A DNA stretch of 10,852 bases from Vulcanimicrobiota bacterium (lineage in GTDB: Bacteria; Vulcanimicrobiota; Vulcanimicrobiia; Vulcanimicrobiales; Vulcanimicrobiaceae), in NCBI GenBank assembly GCA_003167055.1, contig PMUE01000129.1, positions 1 through 10,852 of the forward strand. Reading direction: 5' to 3'. Each line of letters begins with the position of its first letter. The first letter of the stretch is position 1. The notes beneath the pieces were generated by a model. The model saw only the letters and a list, made by a program, of their open reading frames with translations, ran no database searches and was not told the origin of the DNA. Positions 5,484 to 10,852 of this stretch are shown piece after piece. Position numbers and translations under genes: made by a program.

Positions 5484-6167
5484 CTAGAGGGCGAATTCTC
5501 CGCCGGTGTACAGCGTGCCGCCGCACTCGAGACCCGGATGTGCGTTATTTTCTGCGATCATCGAGGCGACGTCGAACCCGCCGTCCTTCAAGAGTCGCGG
5601 CGTATACTGGGTGACCAGCGTGGTGTCGGCGCGCTGATCGCAGCGGGCGAGAGTTAGGCGCAACGTATCGTACGTGCCGCCGTGAATCACGAAGGACATC
5701 GGAATCGTGAACGTGTCTTGCGGTAATACGACAAACGGACGTTGCGAGCCGAGCGGGACCCACACCGCGGAATAGGTGTAGAGAAGGACGGGCTTGGAGT
5801 CGACAAGTCCGTAGTCTCCGGTCCGCAAGCCGTTGGTGCGTTCGGCCGGAGTGGCGTCGCTCGTTCGATCGCTGTACCGGATCCCGTAGGCATCGACGAT
5901 GAGACCGCCCATCGCCACGGGCGCGGTCCCAACGTTCTTCAACGCTATGCTGACGGTGACGAGCTCTTTGCCTCGCGGAAGCGCCTCATGCGCGACCGAG
6001 CGCACGATCTGCAGATTCGGGGCTTCCGAGGCGGGCTTGATGCGCTCTTTATACACAAACTGATAGAAGGCCCAAATCGCGGCGATGACCAGCGCCGCAA
6101 TTTCAACGATCTGCCGCCACTGGGCAAGGGGCGACGTATGCGAATAGACGTGGACCTCGCGAGACAT
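5484..6167 (-). CDS. Single-pass membrane protein of unknown function
   Basis: 227 residues from the ATG at 6167. A short polar N-terminus is followed by one hydrophobic helix at about 20-38 (IVEIAALVIAAIWAFYQFV) and a basic KERIK, then a domain of about 180 residues that looks beta-rich (NLQIVRSV, VTVSIALKNVGTAPVAMGGL, FVVLPQDTFTIPMSFVIH). The phrase IALKNVGTAPV recalls beta-sandwich domains of secreted or membrane-anchored proteins, but I cannot name the family. Two cysteines occur late in the domain. The frame continues upstream to 6302, but that would overlap the divergent VOC gene; 6167 leaves an 80-bp spacer and starts just before the membrane helix. A GATACT on the minus strand near 6180 could be a -10 box; this is weak. 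Confidence 0.65.
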   Translation of the reverse strand: MSREVHVYSHTSPLAQWRQIVEIAALVIAAIWAFYQFVYKERIKPASEAPNLQIVRSVAHEALPRGKELVTVSIALKNVGTAPVAMGGLIVDAYGIRYSDRTSDATPAERTNGLRTGDYGLVDSKPVLLYTYSAVWVPLGSQRPFVVLPQDTFTIPMSFVIHGGTYDTLRLTLARCDQRADTTLVTQYTPRLLKDGGFDVASMIAENNAHPGLECGGTLYTGGEFAL

Positions 6168-6247
6168 CCCGGTGGTCTTCAGTATCCGGCCGAACCTCGC
6201 CTTGCGCCCGGCGGGTTGGCGACAAGCGTCGGCGGAACTCACGCCCC

Positions 6248-6625
6248 ATGACCGTACGACTCGATCGCGCGATTCCGATTTTGCGGATCTTCGACGTTGC
6301 AAAGGCGCGCGAATTTTACCTCGACTATCTGGGCTTTTCAGTTGAATTCGAGCATCGCTTCCACGACGATGCGCCGCTGTTCATGGGTGTCGTTCGCGAC
6401 GGCTTACAGCTGTTTCTCAGCGAGCATCATGGCGACGGAAGCCCCGGCGCGCACGTGAGAATCGACATGCAAGGCGTCGAGGAACTACACGATGAGCTTG
6501 CTGCAAAGGGCTATCGATATATGAATCCCGGAATTCGCGAGCAGGAGTGGGGCACTCGTGACCTAGGCGTGATCGATCCGTTCGGCAACCACCTCATCTT
6601 CAGCGAGCCGATAACCGGGCCGTGA
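6248..6625 (+). CDS. VOC (glyoxalase/bleomycin-resistance fold) protein
   Basis: 125 residues, the size of a single VOC unit built from two beta-alpha-beta-beta-beta modules. The N-terminal module has AIPILRIFDVAKAREFYLDYLGFSVEF; the C-terminal module has HVRIDMQGVEELHDELAAKGY, then RDLGVIDPFGNHLIFSEP, the signature closing strand. The sequence resembles the glyoxalase-superfamily proteins often annotated as bleomycin resistance, but drug binding cannot be inferred. Substrate and metal use are unknown. No good Shine-Dalgarno precedes the ATG. The stop overlaps the GTG of the glycosyltransferase gene by 4 nt (GTGA), so the two are probably translated together. Confidence 0.88.
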   Translation: MTVRLDRAIPILRIFDVAKAREFYLDYLGFSVEFEHRFHDDAPLFMGVVRDGLQLFLSEHHGDGSPGAHVRIDMQGVEELHDELAAKGYRYMNPGIREQEWGTRDLGVIDPFGNHLIFSEPITGP

Positions 6626-7767
6626 TATACGTTTGGTCGATGATCGTCGCCCTGCTCGTGCTCATCAACCTCGCCTTCGCGTTTCGCAGCCAGTACATCG
6701 CGTTCAATTCGCGTTTTGCTCTTGAGCCCGTGCCGGCACCAAATGTCGCGCCGCTGCCGGGAATCAGCATTATCGTGCCGGCGCGCAACGAAGCGCGGCA
6801 AATCGAGCCGTGCGTGCGTTCGCTTCTCGCGCAAGACTATCCGAATCTCGAGGTGATCGTGGTCGACGATCGTTCCGAAGACGCGACCGCGTCGATTGTC
6901 GCGCATATCGCTGCCGAGGATTCGCGCGTGCAGTTGATCAGCGGTGAAGCGCTGCCGCCGAATTGGGTCGGCAAACCGTGGGCGCTCTATCAAGGTGTCA
7001 AGCACGCAAGCGGCGACTGGCTGCTCTTCACCGATGCCGACACGATCCACGAACCCGGCGCATTGAGCGCATCGATCGGCTACGCGCGCGCACACGACCT
7101 CGACGTGCTCAGCGTGCTGACCCAACAGATCATGCGTACGCCGGCGGAGTGGCTCTTTCTCCCGAGCGTTCTCTGGACGATTGCATTCGCGATCGGATCG
7201 CTGCGGGCCATCAACGATCCGGCGCGCGAGAATGCCTTGTTTAACGGTCAGTACATCTTGGCTTCGCGCCGCGCCTATGACCGAATCGGCGGCCACGAAG
7301 CGGTTCGAGACGAGATCGCGGAAGATCTCGAGCTCGCGCGCCGCTTTAAAGCCGACGGGCGCTTTCGGACCGCGTTAGTCAACGGCAGCGGCCTCGTGCG
7401 GGTGCGGATGTACCGATCGTTTCCCGAACTCTGGCAGGGCTTCGTCAAGAATTTCTGGGTCGGAGCTCGCGATCAAGGGCTCTTCGCAGCAATCGGGATC
7501 CTCTTGCTGGCCTGCGTTGCGCCGATTACGCCGATCGCCCTCGTCATTGCGTTCGCAACGCATGCGCAGACCGCGGTGGCTGTGCTCGTGCTTGCAATGC
7601 TCTGCGCGATCGTGGGCGCGTCGCCCGGTATGCGACGCCTCGGGCTTGGATCAGCGTCGTCCTGGTGCCTACCAATCGGTATTACACTCGTCGTCGCGAT
7701 TTTTCTCACCTCGATCGTGCAGCACGCGCGCGGCGGCGTGATCTGGCGCGGGCGGCGCTACGCTTGA
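6622..7767 (+). CDS. Membrane-bound family 2 glycosyltransferase
   Basis: 381 residues. An N-terminal membrane helix (about 6-22) precedes a GT-A catalytic domain: ISIIVPARNEARQIEPCVRSL, VIVVDDRSED (nucleotide-sugar Asp pair), LPPNWVGKPWALYQG, the DxD-like FTDADT, NGQYIL, and EDLELARRFK with the catalytic-base region. VRMYRSFPELWQGFVKNFW stands where many relatives have QxxRW. Three or so hydrophobic helices close the protein (from about residue 287), so the active site faces the cytoplasm at the membrane. The GKPWAxxQG and RMYRSF features resemble glycosyltransferases of the hopanoid-associated HpnB and carotenoid CrtQ groups, so a lipid acceptor is plausible but unproven. The start is the GTG in the GTGA overlap; ATG 6640 is an alternative. 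Its stop TGA is embedded in the -35 of the ilv promoter. Confidence 0.85.
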   Translation: MIYVWSMIVALLVLINLAFAFRSQYIAFNSRFALEPVPAPNVAPLPGISIIVPARNEARQIEPCVRSLLAQDYPNLEVIVVDDRSEDATASIVAHIAAEDSRVQLISGEALPPNWVGKPWALYQGVKHASGDWLLFTDADTIHEPGALSASIGYARAHDLDVLSVLTQQIMRTPAEWLFLPSVLWTIAFAIGSLRAINDPARENALFNGQYILASRRAYDRIGGHEAVRDEIAEDLELARRFKADGRFRTALVNGSGLVRVRMYRSFPELWQGFVKNFWVGARDQGLFAAIGILLLACVAPITPIALVIAFATHAQTAVAVLVLAMLCAIVGASPGMRRLGLGSASSWCLPIGITLVVAIFLTSIVQHARGGVIWRGRRYA

Positions 7768-7793
7768 CAGTCCCAATCGGCCCATGGTAGGGT
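7764..7793 (+). promoter_or_regulatory. ilv operon promoter (consensus -35, extended -10)
   Basis: TTGACA at 7764-7769 matches the -35 consensus exactly and shares bases with the preceding stop codon. After an 18-bp spacer comes TAGGGT (7788-7793), which fits TAnnnT and is preceded by TG at 7785-7786 in the extended -10 position. The hexamer ends 8 nt before the ATG of the leader peptide (7802), the same spacing as at rlmN, so the mRNA would begin at or within about 2 nt of that ATG. Confidence 0.7.
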
Positions 7794-7801
7794 TCGGGAA
7801 C

Positions 7802-7885
7802 ATGATTTTGACCTCGCTCCTCCTCGTAGTCCTCGCCCTTATTAGCCGTTCGTCGTCGAACCGGTTGGGATTGGCTACTGCGTAG
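7802..7885 (+). CDS. Leader peptide of the ilvBNC attenuator
   Basis: 27 residues: MILTSLLLVVLALI, then a Ser/Arg/Leu/Ala tail, stop TAG. Nine of the first 14 residues are the regulatory amino acids Leu, Val or Ile (five Leu, two Val, two Ile). The run from codons 6 to 14 includes five CTN leucine codons, GTA, GTC and ATT. It lies between the operon promoter and an intrinsic terminator ahead of ilvB, the arrangement known from ilv leaders in enterobacteria and Corynebacterium. Scarcity of charged tRNA for Leu, Val or Ile should stall the ribosome around 7817-7843. It appears to be translated leaderlessly, since the predicted transcription start is at or just before the ATG. The peptide itself probably has no function beyond regulation. 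Confidence 0.88.
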   Translation: MILTSLLLVVLALISRSSSNRLGLATA

Positions 7886-7930
7886 AGGTTAGCGAAAACG
7901 CAACTAGCAAGAGGCCCCGCCGGTTCGGCG
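7843..7930 (+). promoter_or_regulatory. Attenuator: protector hairpin and antiterminator pairing
   Basis: Three mutually exclusive structures can be traced. A protector hairpin GTTCG-TCGT-CGAAC (7848-7861) lies just after the stall codons and may be helped by TAGCC/GGCTA (7843-7847/7873-7877). An antiterminator helix pairs 7854-7869 with 7916-7930: its core CGAACCGG (7857-7864) matches CCGGTTCG (7920-7927) exactly, flanked by further pairs including GGG/CCC after a single bulged T, 15 pairs in all counting three G-U. It uses the loop and inner arm of the terminator, so both cannot form. A ribosome stalled at codons 6-14 would cover 7848-7852, free 7857 onward and favour read-through. This is inferred from sequence only. 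Confidence 0.75.
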
Positions 7931-7947
7931 GGGCCTCTTGTTTTCTT
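7908..7947 (+). terminator. Intrinsic terminator of the ilv attenuator
   Basis: CAAGAGGCCCCGCCG (7908-7922), a GTT loop, and CGGCGGGGCCTCTTG (7926-7940) form a perfect 15-bp stem, followed by TTTTCTT. It lies 22 nt after the leader-peptide stop and 16 nt before the ilvB start, so it would stop transcription before the structural genes unless the antiterminator forms. Confidence 0.92.
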
Positions 7948-7953
7948 AGAACC

Positions 7954-7958
7954 GGAGG
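7954..7958 (+). promoter_or_regulatory. ilvB ribosome-binding site
   Basis: GGAGG is the strongest Shine-Dalgarno in the window. It is 5 nt from GTG 7964 and 11 nt from ATG 7970, so it allows either start. It lies just after the terminator T-tract, outside the stem. Confidence 0.75.
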
Positions 7959-7963
7959 CAATC

Positions 7964-9652
7964 GTGCACATGCGCACGGGCGCAGCGATCGTTCTCGATA
8001 CACTCGAGAGCCTAGGAGTCGAAACGGTGTTCGGCTATCCGGGCGGTGCGATCATGCCTCTCTACGATGCACTCTACGACCATCGTATTGCGCACGTGCT
8101 GGTACGGCATGAGGCCGCGGCCGTCTTTGCCGCCAGCGGCTTCGCGCGCTCAACCGGACGTCCGGGTGTGTGCATTGCGACCTCCGGGCCGGGCGCGACC
8201 AATCTGATCACGGGGATCGTCGACGCGATGATGGACAACGTTCCGCTGGTCGCGCTCACCGGCCAGGTCCGCACGACGGTGATGGGCACCGACGCGTTTC
8301 AGGAAGTCGACGTGGCGGCGATTACGCACCAAGTGACCAAACGCAACATCGTCGTGCGCTCCATCGAACAGATCGAACCGGCGCTGCGCGCGGCGTTTCG
8401 TTTGGCGACGGGCGATCGCCCGGGTCCCGTGCTCGTAGACCTTCCCACCGACGTGCTGCGCGCAATTGAGGCGCAGCGGATAGACGCGGCGACGGAGTCC
8501 CCCGCGCAACGCGAACGCCCGCGCGCCGATGCGCGGTCGCTCGATGCCGCGGTTGCCGCGCTTGCGGGTGCGGAGCGCCCGCTCCTGATCGTGGGCGGCG
8601 GCACTCGCTGGTCCGGCGCGACGGAAATCTTCCGCGCGCTCGCCGCGCGTATCGGCGCCCCGATTGTATCGACGCTGCACGGCCTAGGCTGTGCTGATCC
8701 GGGCGACCCCGCGTTCCTCGGGATGACCGGCATGCACGGCTGGAAGCGCGCGAATCTCGCGGTAGCCAAAGCCGACGTGCTCGTTGCGCTCGGCATGCGG
8801 TTCGACGATCGCGTGACCGGTGATCCGGCCAAATTTGCGCCCAACGCGCACACGATCGTGCACGCCGATATCGATCGGGCTGAGTTCAACAAGGTCGTGC
8901 GCGCGCAGATCACGCTGCACGGCGATTTGCGCGAAACACTGGTCGCGCTCGATCATCGGCTCGCGCGCGTCAGCCTGCCGTCGTTCGAAGCATGGCGCCA
9001 GGCGGCGTGCGCGCCGCAAGAGCAATTGCCGCGCGACGACACGCGCCACGATCATCTCTCCGCGACCGATCTCCTCGACGCGCTCTTCGCAGCCTTGCCT
9101 GACGATGCCATCGTTGCAACCGACGTCGGGCAACACCAGATGTGGGCGGCGCAGCGTGTGCGCGCGAGTCATCCGCAGCACTTCCTCACCTCCGGCGGCC
9201 TCGGCTCGATGGGTTTCGGTCTTCCCGCAGCCATGGGCGCGCAGATGGCACATCCGGGACGCATGGTGGTCGCAATCGTGGGCGACGGCGGATTCCAGAT
9301 GTCGATGGCTGAGCTCGCGACGCTTCGCCGCCACGAGCTGCCGGTGAAGATCGTGCTCCTCGATAACCGCAACCTCGGCATGGTGCGGCAATGGCAAGAA
9401 CTCTTTTACAATGGCCGCTACTCGGCGACGGCACTCCCGGACAATCCGGAGTTCACGACGATCGCGCGTGCCTATGGCATCGAAGCACGATTGGTTGACA
9501 ACGCCAATGCGATCGGTCCTGCGATCGTACGAATGCTTGAATCGCCCGGACCGATGCTGCTGCACTGCGCGTGTTACCCGCACGAAAACGTGTGGCCCAT
9601 CATCCCGGCCGGCAAGGGCGTCGACGATTTGATGGAGGCGGTTCCGGCGTGA
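7964..9652 (+). CDS. ilvB: Acetolactate synthase, large (catalytic) subunit
   Basis: 562 residues, full length. A TPP- and FAD-dependent enzyme that condenses pyruvate with pyruvate or 2-oxobutyrate, the first shared step of Val/Leu and Ile synthesis. In order: an N-terminal Pyr domain with FGYPGGAIMPLYDAL and RHEAAA (catalytic Glu50), SGPGATN, and FQEVD; a middle FAD-binding domain with ALGMRFDDRVTG, typical of the biosynthetic, FAD-containing form rather than the catabolic one; and the C-terminal TPP/Mg domain starting GDGGFQMSMAEL (440-451) and ending near DNRNLGMVRQWQ. It starts at GTG 7964 or ATG 7970 after GGAGG. Expression should be set by the upstream attenuator. The stop overlaps the ilvN GTG by 4 nt, so the subunits are translationally coupled. 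Confidence 0.97.
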   Translation: MHMRTGAAIVLDTLESLGVETVFGYPGGAIMPLYDALYDHRIAHVLVRHEAAAVFAASGFARSTGRPGVCIATSGPGATNLITGIVDAMMDNVPLVALTGQVRTTVMGTDAFQEVDVAAITHQVTKRNIVVRSIEQIEPALRAAFRLATGDRPGPVLVDLPTDVLRAIEAQRIDAATESPAQRERPRADARSLDAAVAALAGAERPLLIVGGGTRWSGATEIFRALAARIGAPIVSTLHGLGCADPGDPAFLGMTGMHGWKRANLAVAKADVLVALGMRFDDRVTGDPAKFAPNAHTIVHADIDRAEFNKVVRAQITLHGDLRETLVALDHRLARVSLPSFEAWRQAACAPQEQLPRDDTRHDHLSATDLLDALFAALPDDAIVATDVGQHQMWAAQRVRASHPQHFLTSGGLGSMGFGLPAAMGAQMAHPGRMVVAIVGDGGFQMSMAELATLRRHELPVKIVLLDNRNLGMVRQWQELFYNGRYSATALPDNPEFTTIARAYGIEARLVDNANAIGPAIVRMLESPGPMLLHCACYPHENVWPIIPAGKGVDDLMEAVPA

Positions 9653-9861
9653 GAACCGTCACCGCCAACGACGGGCGCATTCTTGCCCGTATCATTCACC
9701 TCGCTCACCGGTTCGGCTGCACGTATACAAGCGTCGCGGCTCGCCAAACCGGGGCAGCCTATCGCATGGAGTTCGCGTTCGCGGGCCCCGGCGATGCGCT
9801 GCGCCGGCTCGATGCTCAAATCACCAAACTCCTCGATGACGACAGGGAGACCATGGAATGA
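9649..9861 (+). CDS. ilvN: Acetolactate synthase, short regulatory subunit (ACT domain)
   Basis: 70 residues from a GTG in the GTGA overlap with ilvB. It fits one ACT unit: first strand RTVTA, helix DGRILARIIHLAHRFG, strands around CTYTSVAARQ and AYRMEFAFAG, helix DALRRLDAQITKLLD. The nearest well-known shape is the short IlvM/IlvN type of enterobacteria (about 87-96 residues); most bacteria have an IlvH of about 160 with a second domain, which is absent here. The place between ilvB and ilvC supports the call more than the sequence does. It probably activates IlvB; whether it still confers valine feedback inhibition is unclear, because the final strand of the ACT fold is nearly missing. Its tail contains AGGGAGA, the ribosome-binding site of ilvC. 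Confidence 0.8.
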   Translation: MRTVTANDGRILARIIHLAHRFGCTYTSVAARQTGAAYRMEFAFAGPGDALRRLDAQITKLLDDDRETME

Positions 9862-10852
9862 ATGCCCTCTACGACCAGGACACCGACGCGAGCGCCCTCC
9901 ACGGCAAGACGATCGCGGTCATCGGTTACGGAAGTCAAGGCCGCGCGCACGCGCTCAATCTGCACGAATCGGGACACCGCGTCGTGGTCGGATTACGCCA
10001 AGGCTCGCAATCCTTCGAGCAGGCACGGCGCGATCGCATCGATGTGCAGACGGTCGAACATGCCGTCTCGATCGCCGACGTCGTAATGGTGCTCGCGCCG
10101 GACGAAGAGCACGGCGCGCTGTATATGCGCGCGATTCACGAACATCTCAATCCCGGTGCCTATCTCGCCTTTGCGCACGGCTTCTCGATCCACTTCGGTA
10201 CGGTGGTCCCGCCGAAAACCATCAACGTGTTCATGGTTGCGCCGAAGGGCCCGGGTTCGCTAGTGCGCACGGAATACGAAGCCGGGCGCGGCGTGCCGGC
10301 GCTGATCGCGGTGCACCAAGATCCGAGCGGCGACACGCGCGCGGTTGCACTGGCGTATGCGGCAGGCATCGGCGCAGGTCGCGCGGGCATTCTCGAAACC
10401 ACGTTTCGTGAAGAGACGGAGACCGATCTTTTCGGCGAGCAGGCAGTCTTGTGCGGCGGGCTCACGTCGCTGATCACTGCGGGCTTCGAGACGCTCACGG
10501 AAGCCGGCTACGCCCCGGAGATGGCGTACTTCGAGTGCATGCACGAGATGAAGTTGATTGTCGATCTGCTCTACGCACGCGGGATCGAAGGTATGCGCGA
10601 CGGCATCAGCAACACGGCGCAGTTCGGCGACTACACGCGCGGGCCGCGCGTCATCGGCGAGGAATCGAAGGCCGCGATGCGCACGATCCTCAGGGAGATT
10701 CAAAGCGGTGCCTTTGCGCAGGAATGGGTCGCCGAGCATGCCGCCGGCAAACCGCGCTTCAACGACTATAAGCGCAAGTCGGACGCGCATCCGATCGAGC
10801 GCATCGGCGCCACGTTGCGGTCGCTGATGCCGTGGATGCGCGAGAAACAGCC
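9858..10852 (+). CDS. ilvC: Ketol-acid reductoisomerase, class I (3' partial)
   Basis: 331 residues are present, and the frame runs off the window. It isomerises and reduces 2-acetolactate or 2-aceto-2-hydroxybutyrate to the dihydroxy acid with NAD(P)H and Mg2+, after IlvB/IlvN. The Rossmann loop is IGYGSQGRAHA (22-32); the following LRQGSQSF with Arg and Ser suggests NADPH use. Active-site residues fall at their textbook positions: H107 (AFAHGF), K130 (APKGPG), D190 and E194 (TDLFGEQ), E226 and E230 (FECMHEM), and S251 (GISNTAQFG). The end reached, DYKRKSDAHPIERIG...MPWMREKQ, is where class I enzymes (about 330-340 residues) finish, so only a few residues are missing. ATG 9858 overlaps the ilvN stop (ATGA) and follows AGGGAGA by 7 nt. 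Confidence 0.97.
   Translation, partial: MNALYDQDTDASALHGKTIAVIGYGSQGRAHALNLHESGHRVVVGLRQGSQSFEQARRDRIDVQTVEHAVSIADVVMVLAPDEEHGALYMRAIHEHLNPGAYLAFAHGFSIHFGTVVPPKTINVFMVAPKGPGSLVRTEYEAGRGVPALIAVHQDPSGDTRAVALAYAAGIGAGRAGILETTFREETETDLFGEQAVLCGGLTSLITAGFETLTEAGYAPEMAYFECMHEMKLIVDLLYARGIEGMRDGISNTAQFGDYTRGPRVIGEESKAAMRTILREIQSGAFAQEWVAEHAAGKPRFNDYKRKSDAHPIERIGATLRSLMPWMREKQ

Noticed and set aside
1161..8419. GCGATCGC octamers (HIP1-like, as in cyanobacteria)
   Set aside because: I noticed only two, no more than expected in DNA rich in CGATCG words; the gene content does not suggest a cyanobacterium.
8684..9583. 299-residue minus-strand frame opposite ilvB
   Set aside because: Arg/His-rich shadow of a certain gene; no domain signature.
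1..10852. Defence island, CRISPR array, phage or insertion sequence
   Set aside because: No repeat-spacer series, transposase, integrase, restriction or toxin-antitoxin signature was found; the cyclase/ATPase fragment at the start is a regulator type, not a recognisable defence cyclase.

Overview
The window is from a high-GC bacterium, probably an uncultured or poorly sampled lineage. GC-rich codons, GTG starts, 4-nt stop/start overlaps and possible leaderless promoters (an extended -10 ending 8 nt before ATG) fit something like Eremiobacterota or another actinobacteria-like phylum. That placement is a guess from style, not a phylogenetic result. Most genes are ordinary chromosomal housekeeping or envelope genes. 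There is no phage, transposase, rRNA, CRISPR array or convincing tRNA.

Layout. (1) 1-1506 is one open frame made of two unrelated halves: an actinobacteria-like class III nucleotide cyclase plus P-loop ATPase, then from about 985 the C-terminal end of a DUF2079-type membrane protein. Base composition changes at the same place, so this is most likely an assembly chimera or a rearrangement scar. (2) 1503-2489 (-) is a GT9 (heptosyltransferase-like) glycosyltransferase converging on that frame. (3) 2535-4637 (+) holds a YbjQ/UPF0145 protein, a family 4 uracil-DNA glycosylase and RlmN; RlmN has a near-perfect extended -10 box built on the stop codon of the preceding gene. (4) 4628-4669 is a small dispersed-type palindromic repeat that supplies the RlmN stop codon and the Shine-Dalgarno-like sequence of the next gene, a small Cys-rich protein of unknown function (4679-5038). 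(5) 5039-5483 is a convergent intergenic region with a long imperfect inverted repeat (5126-5280) enclosing two hairpins, and an adjacent 12-bp terminator-like hairpin. (6) 5484-6167 (-) is a single-pass membrane protein of unknown function, divergent from a glyoxalase-fold (VOC) protein that is translationally coupled to a membrane GT2 glycosyltransferase (6248-7767).

(7) 7764-10852 is the best-resolved system: a branched-chain amino acid operon, ilvB-ilvN-ilvC, preceded by a complete transcription attenuator. A consensus -35 overlaps the stop codon of the GT2 gene, an extended -10 follows, and 8 nt after it begins a 27-residue leader peptide rich in Leu, Val and Ile. A 15-bp intrinsic terminator follows, and a competing antiterminator pairing can be traced base by base. 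The leader peptide seems to be translated from a leaderless start. IlvN is unusually short (70 residues, a bare ACT domain). IlvB and IlvC make acetolactate/acetohydroxybutyrate and then the dihydroxy acids for Val, Leu and Ile synthesis; ilvC runs off the window end.
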